From NCBI RefSeq assembly GCF_033042135.1, contig NZ_WBXM01000007.1, positions 1 through 64,000 on the forward strand: 64,000 bases of DNA, in the 5' to 3' direction. Shown in pieces: positions 34,224 through 43,928 of this stretch. How positions within the stretch are numbered: the first letter of the stretch is position 1; each line of letters begins with the position of its first letter. A program made the translations under genes and the position numbers. The stretch is from Haloechinothrix sp033042135. Its GTDB lineage: Bacteria; Actinomycetota; Actinomycetes; Mycobacteriales; Pseudonocardiaceae. The notes below the pieces were generated by a model. It did no database searches. It was not told the origin of the DNA and saw only the letters and a program-made list of their open reading frames with translations.

Positions 34224-34808
34224 TCAGCCGCCGGTGACCGATACCCCGTCGATGACGAACACCAGGGTCTCGTCCGGGCCGATCGCGGGTGGGCTGCCCT
34301 GCTCGCCATAGCCCAGCTCCGGCGGCACCACCAGCAGCCTGCGGGTGTCCTCCGCGATGCCGAGCAGACCTTCGTTCCAGCCGTCGATCACCATCTCCGA
34401 CTGGCCGACGTTGTCGACGCTGAAGGTCTCGTCCCGTTCCCACGAGCCGTCGACCCACTCGCCGTCGGAGAAGGTCACCAGCTCGTAGTGCACCTCGACG
34501 GTGTCGCCTTCCTGCGCCTCGGCTCCCGTGCCCTCCTCGAGGTCCTCGACGAGCAACTCCTCCGGTGCCGCGCAGTCTTCCGGCACGGTGATCTCCGGTC
34601 GTTCACCGGGATCGCCGTCCACCGTGAAATCCTCGGCCGTGCAGTGATCCTCGTCGTCGGCGTCGTCCGTGTCGTCGGCGTCCGCCGGCTCGACCGGGGT
34701 CAGGTCCGTGCCTGGCGGTTCATCCGACTCCTGCTCACCGGGCGGGCTGCATGCGCCGAGGACGAGCGCTGCGGCTACCGCCGTGACGATTGTGCCTGGT
34801 TTCCGCAT
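34224..34808 (-). CDS. Lipoprotein FKBP-type peptidyl-prolyl cis-trans isomerase
   Basis: 194-aa predicted lipoprotein: signal sequence with lipobox LGAC (Cys near residue 20), then a strongly acidic linker (DADDTDDADDEDH), then an FKBP domain (DTVEVHYELVTFSDGEWVDGSW; MVIDGWNEGLLGIAEDTRRLLVVPPELGYGEQGSPPAIGPDETLVFVIDGV). Predicted to assist protein folding outside the membrane. ATG 34808 fits both the signal sequence and a leaderless promoter box; the open frame to 34946 has no support. Confidence 0.92.
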   Translation of the reverse strand: MRKPGTIVTAVAAALVLGACSPPGEQESDEPPGTDLTPVEPADADDTDDADDEDHCTAEDFTVDGDPGERPEITVPEDCAAPEELLVEDLEEGTGAEAQEGDTVEVHYELVTFSDGEWVDGSWERDETFSVDNVGQSEMVIDGWNEGLLGIAEDTRRLLVVPPELGYGEQGSPPAIGPDETLVFVIDGVSVTGG

Positions 34809-34815
34809 GGCCGTT

Positions 34816-34821
34816 AGCTTA
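34816..34821 (-). promoter_or_regulatory. Predicted -10 box for leaderless FKBP transcript
   Basis: Reads TAAGCT on the minus strand, 7 nt before the ATG at 34808. No ribosome binding site is present between them. Confidence 0.45.
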
Positions 34822-34923
34822 GCGGTCGACCAACCGGCCGCTCTGCGGACGGGGTCGGCACGCGAGACCGGTATGACAATGCCGCCCCTGCTGCCGTGGA
34901 CCCCGGGGCCGGAGCAGGTCAGG

Positions 34924-37344
34924 TCAGCGATGCGTGCTCGTACCAATCACGCCGTCCAGCACGCCGCCGCCCGCTGTACCGGGGTGCACCACTCCCAGCC
35001 GTTGCGTAGCCCTGGTCAGGGCAACGTAGAGATCGTTTAGCCCCCGCTCGGACTCGACGGCGATCTCGTCCGGCGCGACCACCACGACCTCATCGAACTC
35101 CAGCCCCTTGGCCTGCTCCACGGTGAGCAACGACACCCTGTCGGCGCCGTCCTGCGTTCCGGGCATCCCCCGCGACAGCCCACTGGACAGCTCGGGCTGT
35201 CGCTGCCGGGGGCACAGCACGCCGAGCGTCCCTTCCCGCATCATCGACAGCTCCGCGGCCACCAGGTCAGGCAGGCGGGATTCGACCGGCTCGCCAGCCA
35301 GCTCCACCTGCCAGGGTTCGTTCCCGGCGTGCCGAACCGGCAGCGGACGCGACATCGCTGGTGCGAACCGGGCGAGCACGGTAGCCGCCACTTCGGCGAT
35401 CTCGGCTGGTGTGCGGTAGTTCACCGTTAGCTCCGCCAGCCGCCACCGGGTCGCCACGTACGGTTCGAGCACCTCGGCCCAGCTCGACGCGCCCGCCGAT
35501 GCGCTGGTCTGCGCCACATCACCCACCACGGTCATCGACCGGTTCGGGCACCGGCGCATGATCAACCGCCAATCCATGGCGCTGAGCTCCTGCGCCTCGT
35601 CGATCACCACGTGCCCGAATGTCCAGCTGCGATCCGCCGCGGCCCGCTGCGCCGCCGTCAGCTCGCTGCGCTCCCGCTCGCGCTCGGCGAGCAGCTCGGC
35701 GTCCAGGATGTCGGCGACCCGCAGCCGTTCCTCGTCGGCCAGCTCGTCGTCCTGCTCCAGAACGTGCAGCACGCCCTCGGCATAGGCCCGTTCTTCCCGT
35801 TCGGCGTGCTCGGCGCGGGCGCGCCGCTCGCTGTCGTCCTCGCCGAGCAGCTCGGCCAGTTCGTCAAGCAGCGGGACGTCGGCGGGGGTCCAGGCGATCG
35901 ACTTGCTGCGCACGATCACGTCGATCTCCGTCGCGGACAGGTCCTCGCCCGCCGCCCGAGCCAGGTCCTCCCGATCGGTCAGCAGCTCACCGAGGAGCTG
36001 CTGCGGGGTGTACTCGGGCCACAGCCAGTCCAGCACCCGCTGTACCGCCTCCTCGCGGGCCAGCTCATCCCGGATATCGGCGACGTCCTGCCGGTCGAGC
36101 AGCTCGGTGTCGGGATCCTCGTCGTCGGTGTAGCCGATGTCCGGGACACCGTCCAGGATCTCGGTGGCCAACCCGTGCGCCGCTTGCTCGGCGAGCATGG
36201 CCAGCAGTGTCTCGCGGAACACCCGACGCGCGAGGTTGTGCGGCTTGCCGCTCGCGCGGGCCTTGGCCCTGGCCGCCGCTACGGTCTCCGGATCCACCAC
36301 CAACGTGTCCCGCTCGCTGTGCACCGTCAGCGGTTCGTCCGGCACCCGTTGCCTGCTCGCCACGGCCGCGGCGAGCACGTCGACCATGGCGGTGCGTCCT
36401 TTGATCTCGCCGCCTTCCCTGCTGTCCGCGCTGCGCACCCGGATGCCGGGGAACAGGTCACCCATGGTGGCGAGCAACACACCCGTCTCACCGAGTGATG
36501 GCAGCACCTGGCCGATGTAGTGCAGGAACGTGGTGTTCGGCCCGAGCACGAGCACGCCGCGGCTGGACAGCGACTCCCGGTGCTCGTAGAGGAGGTACGC
36601 CACCCGGTGCAGCGCCACCGCCGTCTTGCCGGTTCCCGGCCCGCCCTGCACCACGAGCACGCCTGCGGCGGGGGCGCGAATGATCCGGTCCTGCTCGGCC
36701 TGGGTCGTGTCCACGATGTCGCGCATGTGCTCGCCACGCTGGCGGTTGAGCGCGGCGAGCAACGCCGCTTCCCCGGCCAGCCCCAGGTCCCGGCCGGAGT
36801 CCTCGGCGTCGAGGTCCAGGATCTCGTCGTCGATGTCGACCACGTTCCGCAGCCGCAACCGCAGGTGCCGCCTGCGCCGCACGCCCTGCGGCGAGGCCGC
36901 CGTCGCCAGATAGAAGGGTCGTGCCACCGGGGCGCGCCAGTCGACGAGCAGCGGTTCGTAATCGCCATCCTCGTCGAGCAACCCAATCCGGCCGATGTGG
37001 ATGGTCTCACCATCGGTGTTGTCGAGCCTGCCGAAACACAACCCCGCCTCGACCCCGTCGAGCTGCGCCAGCCGCTCGCGGTACATCGTGGCGGATACGT
37101 CCCGCTCGGTCCGTTCCCATGGCGTGCTCCCCGCCCTGGTGAGCGCGCGATCGAGTTCGCGGGAGGCCTTCTGGCGTTCCTCGTCCAGTTTCCGGTACAG
37201 CTTGGCGACGTACCGCTGCTCGGCAGCGAGGTCGTCCGCCGGATCGTCGCCGTCCCGCTGGTTCCGCCAGATACCGGTGCCGGTCGTGTCGTGCTGGCCG
37301 GATGCGGTCACCACACCCCCACTTGTCTGCTCCTCCGGTGCCAC
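34924..37344 (-). CDS. HelD/HelR-type RNA polymerase recycling ATPase (UvrD-like fold)
   Basis: 806-aa SF1-type ATPase that, in its family, removes RNA polymerase from stalled or rifampicin-bound complexes. N-terminal antiparallel coiled coil (residues about 35-95), then VDWRAPVARPFYLATAASPQGVRRRRHLRLR, Q-motif DTTQAEQDRIIR, Walker A GGPGTGKTAVALHR (about 234-247), VIDEAQELSAMDWRLI, TVEQAKGLEFDEVVVVAP and LYVALTRATQRL. HelR members give rifampicin resistance, HelD members do not necessarily; which one this is cannot be told by eye. GTG 37344 is the longest start and has no good ribosome binding site, so the N-terminus is uncertain. Confidence 0.88.
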   Translation of the reverse strand: MAPEEQTSGGVVTASGQHDTTGTGIWRNQRDGDDPADDLAAEQRYVAKLYRKLDEERQKASRELDRALTRAGSTPWERTERDVSATMYRERLAQLDGVEAGLCFGRLDNTDGETIHIGRIGLLDEDGDYEPLLVDWRAPVARPFYLATAASPQGVRRRRHLRLRLRNVVDIDDEILDLDAEDSGRDLGLAGEAALLAALNRQRGEHMRDIVDTTQAEQDRIIRAPAAGVLVVQGGPGTGKTAVALHRVAYLLYEHRESLSSRGVLVLGPNTTFLHYIGQVLPSLGETGVLLATMGDLFPGIRVRSADSREGGEIKGRTAMVDVLAAAVASRQRVPDEPLTVHSERDTLVVDPETVAAARAKARASGKPHNLARRVFRETLLAMLAEQAAHGLATEILDGVPDIGYTDDEDPDTELLDRQDVADIRDELAREEAVQRVLDWLWPEYTPQQLLGELLTDREDLARAAGEDLSATEIDVIVRSKSIAWTPADVPLLDELAELLGEDDSERRARAEHAEREERAYAEGVLHVLEQDDELADEERLRVADILDAELLAERERERSELTAAQRAAADRSWTFGHVVIDEAQELSAMDWRLIMRRCPNRSMTVVGDVAQTSASAGASSWAEVLEPYVATRWRLAELTVNYRTPAEIAEVAATVLARFAPAMSRPLPVRHAGNEPWQVELAGEPVESRLPDLVAAELSMMREGTLGVLCPRQRQPELSSGLSRGMPGTQDGADRVSLLTVEQAKGLEFDEVVVVAPDEIAVESERGLNDLYVALTRATQRLGVVHPGTAGGGVLDGVIGTSTHR

Positions 37345-37502
37345 GGGCGAACCGTCCGCGGGCGAGCACGGCTGGCCGCCGGATCACATCCCGTCCGGGG
37401 ACTCAGCGGATCGCGACGCAGCCGGAGACGCCGACCATCCAACGTACCCCAGTACTGAACGGGCTCGCCAGCAAGAACGCTGTCCGCCGCCGGGGTGCGG
37501 CG

Positions 37503-38537
37503 CTACAGCGGGAAGCCGAGGGCCGGCAGTCCGATCGCGGCGTCCACCGCGAGCGCGCAGAACACGATCATCAGGTACGTGTTCGAGCGGTGGAACAGCG
37601 CCATCGGCTTGGTCTTCTCGCCGTCGCGCACGGCCGCGTACAGCCGGTGCGCGTAGAACAGGAACCAGCCGCCAGCAAGCATGGCGAACAGCGCGTAGAT
37701 CCAGCTCGTCGCGGGCACAAGCAACAGCGTCCAGCCCACCATGACCCAGGAGTAGACGACGATCTGCCGCGCCACGTGCACCGGGCTGGCGACCACGGGC
37801 AGCATCGGCACGCCCGCACGCTCGTAATCCTCCCGGTAGCGCATCGCCAGCGCCCAGGTGTGCGGTGGGGTCCAGAAGAAAATGACCCCGAACATCACGA
37901 ACGCGGGCCACTCCACGGTCCCGGTCACCGCGGCCCAGCCGATGACGACCGGCATACAGCCGGCGGCGCCGCCCCACACCACGTTCTGCGCGGTGCGCCG
38001 CTTCAGCAGCAGGGTGTACACGCCGATGTAGAACGCGATCGTGGCGACGGCGAGCAGCGCAGCGAGCGTGTTCACGGTGAGGTACAGCACGCTGAACGAG
38101 CCCACGCCCAACGCGAGACCGAAGACCAACGCGTGGCTCCTCGGCACCGAGTCACGCACCAGCGGACGCTTCTTGGTGCGGTTCATCACCTTGTCGATGT
38201 CCGCGTCGAGCACGCAGTTCAGCGCGTTGGCGCTGCTCGCCGCCATCGTTCCGCCCGCGAGCGTGGCCAATACCAGCCACGGTGACGGGATCTCCCTGCC
38301 TGCCAGGAACATCGCGGGAATCGTCGTCACCAGCAACAGCTCGATAACCCGGGGCTTGGCCAGCGCGACGTACGCCCCGACGCGCTGTAGGCCGCGCCGC
38401 CAACCGCCGACCGCCACCGCCCGGCGGCCACGTGACGCCCGGCGCTGCCCAGCGTCCTCACCAGGGGCCGCGCCGGAACGCGGGGACTCGACGTCGGCAC
38501 CCGGCTCGCTGGACGAGCCAGCGTTGACCAACGTCAT
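37503..38537 (-). CDS. ctaB: Protoheme IX farnesyltransferase (heme O synthase)
   Basis: 344-aa UbiA-family membrane prenyltransferase that adds a farnesyl group to heme B, giving heme O, the substrate of CtaA encoded at 26293. About nine helices. The active-site motif NALNCVLDADIDKVMNRTKKRPL (residues about 119-141) has the DxxxD prenyl-diphosphate/Mg site, and the second motif is YREDYERAGVPMLPV. The N-terminal 50 residues are Ser/Arg/Gly-rich and soluble. ATG 38537 follows GAAGGAG; the open frame to 38876 has no support. Divergent from tkt. Confidence 0.95.
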   Translation of the reverse strand: MTLVNAGSSSEPGADVESPRSGAAPGEDAGQRRASRGRRAVAVGGWRRGLQRVGAYVALAKPRVIELLLVTTIPAMFLAGREIPSPWLVLATLAGGTMAASSANALNCVLDADIDKVMNRTKKRPLVRDSVPRSHALVFGLALGVGSFSVLYLTVNTLAALLAVATIAFYIGVYTLLLKRRTAQNVVWGGAAGCMPVVIGWAAVTGTVEWPAFVMFGVIFFWTPPHTWALAMRYREDYERAGVPMLPVVASPVHVARQIVVYSWVMVGWTLLLVPATSWIYALFAMLAGGWFLFYAHRLYAAVRDGEKTKPMALFHRSNTYLMIVFCALAVDAAIGLPALGFPL

Positions 38538-38940
38538 GTCACTCCTTCTTCCGGGGCCCGCACGATCCGCGGGGCCCTCTGGGGCCTGTCGGGATCTCAC
38601 CGCGCCTCGCAGTGTCTCGTCCTGCCGAACGCCGCGACGCGTACCACGATGACCCCACCGCCCGCGCCGCCCGCGCAACTGCCTCGGCTTTCGCTCAAAC
38701 ATGGTAATCACGGCATCGAGTACGATCTGCGGTGGGTGCTCCGGCTCGGGGCGCACGGGTGCACACCGGACAACCGCTAGGCTGGCGCGGGTGTCCGGCG
38801 CCTCCGCAGCGCTGAATAGCGCTGTGCGACGTTGTGTAGCAGCGTTGTGTAGTACTGTGCCCTCCCCCACACCCACCGATCAGCCTCGACGAGCGCGACG
38901 GCACACGTAACGAACCGCGACAGCGAGAGTAAGGAAACCA
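38538..38940. other. 403-bp divergent regulatory region between ctaB and tkt
   Basis: Holds no gene I can support firmly. It has an AGCGCT-GAAT-AGCGCT inverted repeat (38808-38823), a 10-bp direct repeat CGTTGTGTAG at 38830-38839 and 38843-38852, a TACTGT box (38853-38858) about 80 bp before the tkt start, and another TAGGCT box (38778-38783) 7 nt before a GTG (38791) that opens a 39-codon ORF ending at 38910. The last is a leaderless-style small ORF candidate of unknown reality. The tkt ribosome binding site is TAAGGAAA at 38930-38937. Confidence 0.6.
38830..38852 (+). repeat. 10-bp direct repeat upstream of tkt
   Basis: Two copies of CGTTGTGTAG, 13 bp apart start to start, immediately before a TACTGT -10-like box. 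The position suits a regulator or -35 region of the tkt promoter. Confidence 0.6.
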
Positions 38941-41049
38941 GTGTCGGAGACCACCACCCTTGCCGACGATGACCCGCGCCTGCGTCAGCGGCTGCCGGAG
39001 GACTGGACCGAGCTCGACACCAGGGCGGTGGATACCGCTCGGGTGTTGGCGGCCGATGCGGTGCAGCACTGTGGCAGCGGTCACCCTGGCACGGCGATGA
39101 GCCTGGCGCCTGCGGCGTACACGCTGTTCCAGCGTGTGATGCGCCACGACCCGTCTGACCCCTCGTGGCGGGGTCGGGACCGGTTCGTGCTCTCGGCTGG
39201 CCATTCCAGCCTCACGTTGTATATCCAGCTGTTCTTCGCCGGGTACGGGCTGGAGCTCGACGACCTCATGCGGTTGCGCCGGTGGGGTTCGCACACCCCG
39301 GGTCATCCCGAGTACGGGCACACCGCCGGGGTGGAGACCACGACGGGCCCGCTCGGGCAGGGGCTGGCCAACGCCGTGGGGATGGCCATGGCCGCCCGCC
39401 GCGAGCGCGGACTGTTCGACCCGGATACGCCCGCAGGGCAGAGCATCTTCGACCATCACGTCTACGTGATCGCCTCGGACGGTGATATCGAGGAGGGTGT
39501 CACCTCCGAGGCGTCCTCGTTGGCCGGCCGTCAGCAGCTGGGCAACCTGGTGGTGATCTACGACGACAACCAGATCTCCATCGAGGACGACACCGCGATT
39601 GCACTGGACGAGGACACCGCCGCCCGCTACGCGGCCTATGGCTGGCACGTCCAGGTCGTCTCCTCCGGCGAGGACGTGGCAGGCTTCGAGGCCGCCGTCG
39701 AGGCGGCGAAGGCCGAGACCGAGCGGCCCTCGTTGATCGTGCTGCGGACCGTGATCGGCTACCCCGCGCCGAAGCTGATGAACACCGGCAAGGCCCATGG
39801 CGCCGCGCTGGGCACCGAGGAGGTCGCCGCGGTCAAGCGGGTCCTCGGCTTCGATCCCGAGCAGGACTTCGCCGTGGCCGACGAGGTGTTGGCGCACGTG
39901 CGCGATGTCGCCGAGCGGGGCAAGCGGGCCAGGACGGACTGGGAGCAGCGCTACGCCGACTGGGCGGCCGCCAACCCGGAGCGCAAGCAGCTGGCCGAGC
40001 GCCTCGCCGCGCGCGAGCTGCCCACCGGCTGGACCGAGGCGCTGCCCTCGTGGGAACCCGATGCCAAGGGCATCGCCACCCGCAAGGCCTCGGGCGCCGT
40101 GCTGGCCGCCCTCGGCGAGGTGCTGCCGGAGCTGTGGGGCGGCTCGGCCGATCTGGCGGAAAGCAACAATTCCCTGATCCCCGATGCCGACTCGTTCGGC
40201 CCGTCCAGTGCCAGCACGAAGCTGTTCACGGCCCAGCCCTACGGCCGTAACCTGCACTTCGGCGTTCGCGAGCACGCGATGGCCGCGATCTGCAACGGGA
40301 TCGCGCTGCACGGCCACACCCGCCCGTACGGCGCCACGTTTTTGATCTTTTCCGACTACATGCGTCCCGCAGTCCGGCTGTCCGCACTGATGCGGCTGCC
40401 GGTGACCTACGTCTGGACACACGATTCGATCGGCCTCGGCGAGGACGGGCCCACGCACCAGCCCGTCGAGCACTTGGCGTCGCTGCGGGCCATCCCCGGC
40501 CTCAACGTGGTACGCCCGGCTGATGCGAACGAGACCGCGGCGGCGTGGCGGCGCGCCCTGGAGATCACCGACGCACCGACCGGGCTGGCTCTGACCCGCC
40601 AGAACGTGCCGGTGCTCGACGGCACCAGCGCCGAGGGCGTGGCCAGGGGCGGCTACATCCTCACCGACGACCCCGCAGGCGACACCGAGCCGGATGTGAT
40701 CCTCATCGCCACCGGTTCCGAGGTCCAGCTGGCGGTCGCCGCGCGCGAGCAGCTCACCAGCGAGGGAATCGCCGCACGTGTGGTGTCCATGCCCTGCGTC
40801 GAGTGGTTCGACCAGCAGGACCCCGCCTACCGCGAGCATGTCCTCCCCTCCCGCGTGCACGCCCGCGTGGCGGTGGAAGCCGGTATCGCGCAGCCATGGC
40901 ACCGGCTGGTCGGTGCCACCGGCGAGATCGTCTCCCTGGAACACTTCGGCGCCTCGGCCGACTACCAGACCCTGTTCCACGAGTTCGGTTTCACCGCCGA
41001 GGCAGTCGCCGATGCCGCGCGACGCAGTATCGGCAACACTGGCCAGTAA
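38941..41049 (+). CDS. tkt: Transketolase
   Basis: 702-aa thiamine diphosphate enzyme of the non-oxidative pentose phosphate pathway, moving two-carbon units between ketoses and aldoses. N-terminal HCGSGHPGTAMSLAP and GPLGQGLANAVGMAMA, the ThDP/metal motif SDGDIEEGVTSEA with its companion DDNQISI (residues about 180-210), and central NLHFGVREHAMAAICNG and GEDGPTHQPVEHLASLR are all diagnostic. Length normal. First gene of tkt-tal-pgi-pgl; GTG start with TAAGGAAA upstream. Confidence 0.97.
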   Translation: MSETTTLADDDPRLRQRLPEDWTELDTRAVDTARVLAADAVQHCGSGHPGTAMSLAPAAYTLFQRVMRHDPSDPSWRGRDRFVLSAGHSSLTLYIQLFFAGYGLELDDLMRLRRWGSHTPGHPEYGHTAGVETTTGPLGQGLANAVGMAMAARRERGLFDPDTPAGQSIFDHHVYVIASDGDIEEGVTSEASSLAGRQQLGNLVVIYDDNQISIEDDTAIALDEDTAARYAAYGWHVQVVSSGEDVAGFEAAVEAAKAETERPSLIVLRTVIGYPAPKLMNTGKAHGAALGTEEVAAVKRVLGFDPEQDFAVADEVLAHVRDVAERGKRARTDWEQRYADWAAANPERKQLAERLAARELPTGWTEALPSWEPDAKGIATRKASGAVLAALGEVLPELWGGSADLAESNNSLIPDADSFGPSSASTKLFTAQPYGRNLHFGVREHAMAAICNGIALHGHTRPYGATFLIFSDYMRPAVRLSALMRLPVTYVWTHDSIGLGEDGPTHQPVEHLASLRAIPGLNVVRPADANETAAAWRRALEITDAPTGLALTRQNVPVLDGTSAEGVARGGYILTDDPAGDTEPDVILIATGSEVQLAVAAREQLTSEGIAARVVSMPCVEWFDQQDPAYREHVLPSRVHARVAVEAGIAQPWHRLVGATGEIVSLEHFGASADYQTLFHEFGFTAEAVADAARRSIGNTGQ

Positions 41050-41131
41050 GGGCCTCGAGGCCGTCCGGGACTCGGGCCCGGCAGGCCCGCGACACCGAGC
41101 TGCCCTACGAACGGAAGGGAGCCCGTACCCC

Positions 41132-42265
41132 ATGACGACGACCGACCGACTCGGCCAGCTCGCCGCACACGGCGTATCGATCTGGCTCGACGACCTCTCG
41201 CGCGAACGGCTGCGGTCGGGGCAGCTGACCAAGTTCATCCGCGACTACCACCTCACCGGTGTCACCACGAACCCGACGATCTTCGCCGGTGCGTTGGCCT
41301 CCGGGGCCGCCTATCGTGACCAGGTCCGGGAATTGGCCACCAGGGGCGCGGACGTGGACACCGCGGTCCGTGAGATCACCACCAGCGATGTCCGGGAGGC
41401 CTGCGACGTCTTCCGCGACGTCTACCAGAGCACCGGTGGTGTCGACGGGCGGGTCTCCATCGAGGTGGATCCGCGCCTGGCACGGGACACCGAAGCCACC
41501 GTGGCCGAGGCCGCTGAGCTGGCCAAGGTGGTCGACCGGCCCAACCTGCTCGTCAAGATCCCGGCGACTCGCGAAGGGCTACCCGCGATCACCCGCACAC
41601 TGGCTGAGGGAATCAGCGTGAACGTCACGCTGATCTTCTCCGTCGAGCGGTACCGCGAGGTCATCGAAGCGTTCTTCGCGGGGCTGGAGCAGGCCGCCGA
41701 CAACGGCCACGACCTCGCCTCGGTCGCCTCGGTCGCCTCGTTCTTCGTCTCCCGCGTGGACACCGAGGTGGACAAGCGCCTGCGAGCAGGCGATGCCGAG
41801 CGCGCCACGGACCTGCTCGGCACCGCGGCGATCGCCAATGCCCAGCTGGCGTATGCCACCTACACCGAGCTCTTCGGCGAACAGCGCTGGCAGCGGCTGG
41901 CAGCGGCAGGCGCGCGCCCACAGCGGCCGCTGTGGGCCTCCACCGGAGTCAAGGATCCGGCATACCGTCCCACCCGGTACGTCGACGAGCTGGTCGTGCC
42001 CGGCACCGTGAACACCATGCCGGAAGACACCCTGCACGCGGTGGCCGAGTCCGCCGAGATCGCCGGTGACGTGGTGACCGGTACCGAGCAGCAGGCCCGT
42101 GCCGTATTCGACGGGCTGCGTGCCGTGGGTGTGGATCTCGACGACGTGTTCGTCACCCTCGAGGACGAAGGGGTGGCCAAGTTCGAGAAATCCTGGGCCG
42201 AGCTGCTCGACACCGTGCGAGCCGAGCTGGCTGCCGCGGCAGGCGACGCGGGAAGCGGCCGCTGA
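41132..42265 (+). CDS. tal: Transaldolase
   Basis: 377-aa class I aldolase-type enzyme transferring a dihydroxyacetone unit between sugar phosphates. Signature GVTTNPTIFAGAL (residues about 40-52), FRDVYQSTGGVDGRVSIEVDPRLA, and the Schiff-base Lys in NLLVKIPAT; SVNVTLIFSVERY and RPLWASTGVKDP complete the barrel. This is the long actinobacterial/cyanobacterial type. ATG 41132 follows GGAAGGGA at 11 nt; earlier in-frame sequence lies in tkt. It ends 1 bp before pgi. Confidence 0.97.
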   Translation: MTTTDRLGQLAAHGVSIWLDDLSRERLRSGQLTKFIRDYHLTGVTTNPTIFAGALASGAAYRDQVRELATRGADVDTAVREITTSDVREACDVFRDVYQSTGGVDGRVSIEVDPRLARDTEATVAEAAELAKVVDRPNLLVKIPATREGLPAITRTLAEGISVNVTLIFSVERYREVIEAFFAGLEQAADNGHDLASVASVASFFVSRVDTEVDKRLRAGDAERATDLLGTAAIANAQLAYATYTELFGEQRWQRLAAAGARPQRPLWASTGVKDPAYRPTRYVDELVVPGTVNTMPEDTLHAVAESAEIAGDVVTGTEQQARAVFDGLRAVGVDLDDVFVTLEDEGVAKFEKSWAELLDTVRAELAAAAGDAGSGR

Positions 42266-42266
42266 C

Positions 42267-43928
42267 ATGGGTGAGGTCAGCGAGATCAACGCCGTCACCA
42301 TCGCCAGCACCGGACTGGACGCCGCTGCCCAGCCGTTGATCGCCGAGCTGGTCACCGACCGCGTGGCTTCCCGGCTGACCGCGCAGGATCCTGGGCTATG
42401 GGGCGAACAGGCGCGGGACGAGGCCGCCATACGGCTTGGATGGACGGCGCTGCACCAGAGCTCCCGCCCGCTCATCGGGGAGATCGCCACGCTGCGCGAG
42501 CAGCTCCTCGACGAGGGCATCGACCGGGTCGTACTGGCGGGGATGGGCGGCTCGTCACTCGCCCCCGAGGTGATCGCCAAGACCGAAGGGGTGGCGCTGA
42601 CCGTACTGGACACCACCGACCCCGGCCAGGTTGCCGACGCGCTGGCAGGGGAGCTGGCCAGGACCGTGCTGGTGGTCTCCTCGAAGTCCGGCGGCACGGT
42701 GGAGACCGACAGCCACCGGCGGGTATTCGTCGACGCCTTCGCCGAAGAAGGTATCGACCCGGCTAGCCGGATCATCGTGGTCACCGATCCGGGCACCCCG
42801 CTGGCCGAGTTGGCCGAGCGCGAGGGGTACCGCAGGGCCTTCCTTGCCGATCCGCACGTCGGTGGCCGGTACTCCGCGCTGTCCGCGTTCGGGCTGGTGC
42901 CCGCGGGACTCGCGGGAGCGGATATCGCCCGGATGCTGGACCAGGCGGCAGCGGCTGCCGAGGCGCTGTCGGCCGATTCCCCTGACAATCCCGCGCACCG
43001 CTTGGCTGCGGCGCTGGCCGCCGCACACCTCGAGGGCGCGGAGAAGGTCGTGCTGACCAACTCCGACCTCGGTGGCCCCGGTGCGCTCACCGGCTTCGGC
43101 GACTGGATCGAGCAGCTGCTGGCGGAGTCCACCGGCAAGCAGGGCACCGGTCTGCTGCCGGTTGTGGTGGAAAGCATCGACGCACCGGCGTTCCAGATGC
43201 CGGGTTCTGACGCGACACCGGTCGCGATCGGCCCGGCCCGGCGCGGTGCCGCGGTGGCCACCGAGGGGCCGCTGGGCGCTCAGTTCCTGCTTTGGGAGTA
43301 CGCCACCGCGATCGTGGGGCGCCTGCTGGGTGTCAACCCGTTCGATCAGCCCGACGTCGAGGCCGCCAAGCAGGCGGCACGGGCACTGCTGGACAGCGGT
43401 GACTCCGGTGATGCGGACGCTGCCTCCGGAGCCCGAGCGGGCGAGACGCCGCTGCTGCTGGCCGTCGGCGCGGTCGAGGTGTACGGCAACGCGGGGACCG
43501 ACGCTACTCCAGACGATCTCGACGGCGTGTTACGCACGTTCCTCGCCACTGTGCGGCACGGAGGCTACCTGGCGGTACACGCGTATCTCGACCGTCTCGA
43601 CGACGCCTCGGCATCGCTGCTGCGACCGGAGCTGGCCAGGCGCGTTCCGGCCCACGTCACCTTCGGGTGGGGCCCACGGTTCCTGCACTCGACGGGGCAG
43701 TACCACAAGGGCGGACATCCCAACGGCAGTTTCCTGCAAATCACCGGGCAGGCAGAGCGGGATCTGGCGGTGCCGGGCATGCCCTACACCCTCGGCGAAC
43801 TCCAGCTGGCGCAAGCCGTCGGGGACGGCCGGGTCCTCACCGAACGCGGGTTTCCGGTGCTGCGGCTGCACCTGACCGACAGGGCCGCGGGACTCGCGCA
43901 GCTGATCCGCGCCATCGAGGGCCTATGA
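42267..43928 (+). CDS. pgi: Glucose-6-phosphate isomerase
   Basis: 553-aa SIS-fold isomerase interconverting glucose 6-phosphate and fructose 6-phosphate. LAGMGGSSLAPEVIAKT and VVSSKSGGTVETDSHRRVF are the sugar-phosphate-binding SIS motifs (residues about 91-108, 134-153). The C-terminal half includes GPRFLHSTGQYHKGGHPNGSF. This type differs from the classical E. coli Pgi and is typical of actinobacterial pentose-phosphate operons. It starts 1 bp after the tal stop and overlaps pgl by 4 nt. Confidence 0.92.
   Translation: MGEVSEINAVTIASTGLDAAAQPLIAELVTDRVASRLTAQDPGLWGEQARDEAAIRLGWTALHQSSRPLIGEIATLREQLLDEGIDRVVLAGMGGSSLAPEVIAKTEGVALTVLDTTDPGQVADALAGELARTVLVVSSKSGGTVETDSHRRVFVDAFAEEGIDPASRIIVVTDPGTPLAELAEREGYRRAFLADPHVGGRYSALSAFGLVPAGLAGADIARMLDQAAAAAEALSADSPDNPAHRLAAALAAAHLEGAEKVVLTNSDLGGPGALTGFGDWIEQLLAESTGKQGTGLLPVVVESIDAPAFQMPGSDATPVAIGPARRGAAVATEGPLGAQFLLWEYATAIVGRLLGVNPFDQPDVEAAKQAARALLDSGDSGDADAASGARAGETPLLLAVGAVEVYGNAGTDATPDDLDGVLRTFLATVRHGGYLAVHAYLDRLDDASASLLRPELARRVPAHVTFGWGPRFLHSTGQYHKGGHPNGSFLQITGQAERDLAVPGMPYTLGELQLAQAVGDGRVLTERGFPVLRLHLTDRAAGLAQLIRAIEGL

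Noticed and set aside
37461..37478. Partial likeness to a rifamycin-associated element upstream of the HelD-like gene (GGGCTCGC-CA-GCAAGAAC)
   Set aside because: As I recall the element, spacing is off by one base and one arm has mismatches; too weak to call by eye.
37503..38876. Extended N-terminus for CtaB to 38876
   Set aside because: ATG 38537 has a good ribosome binding site; the upstream frame covers the ctaB-tkt promoter region.
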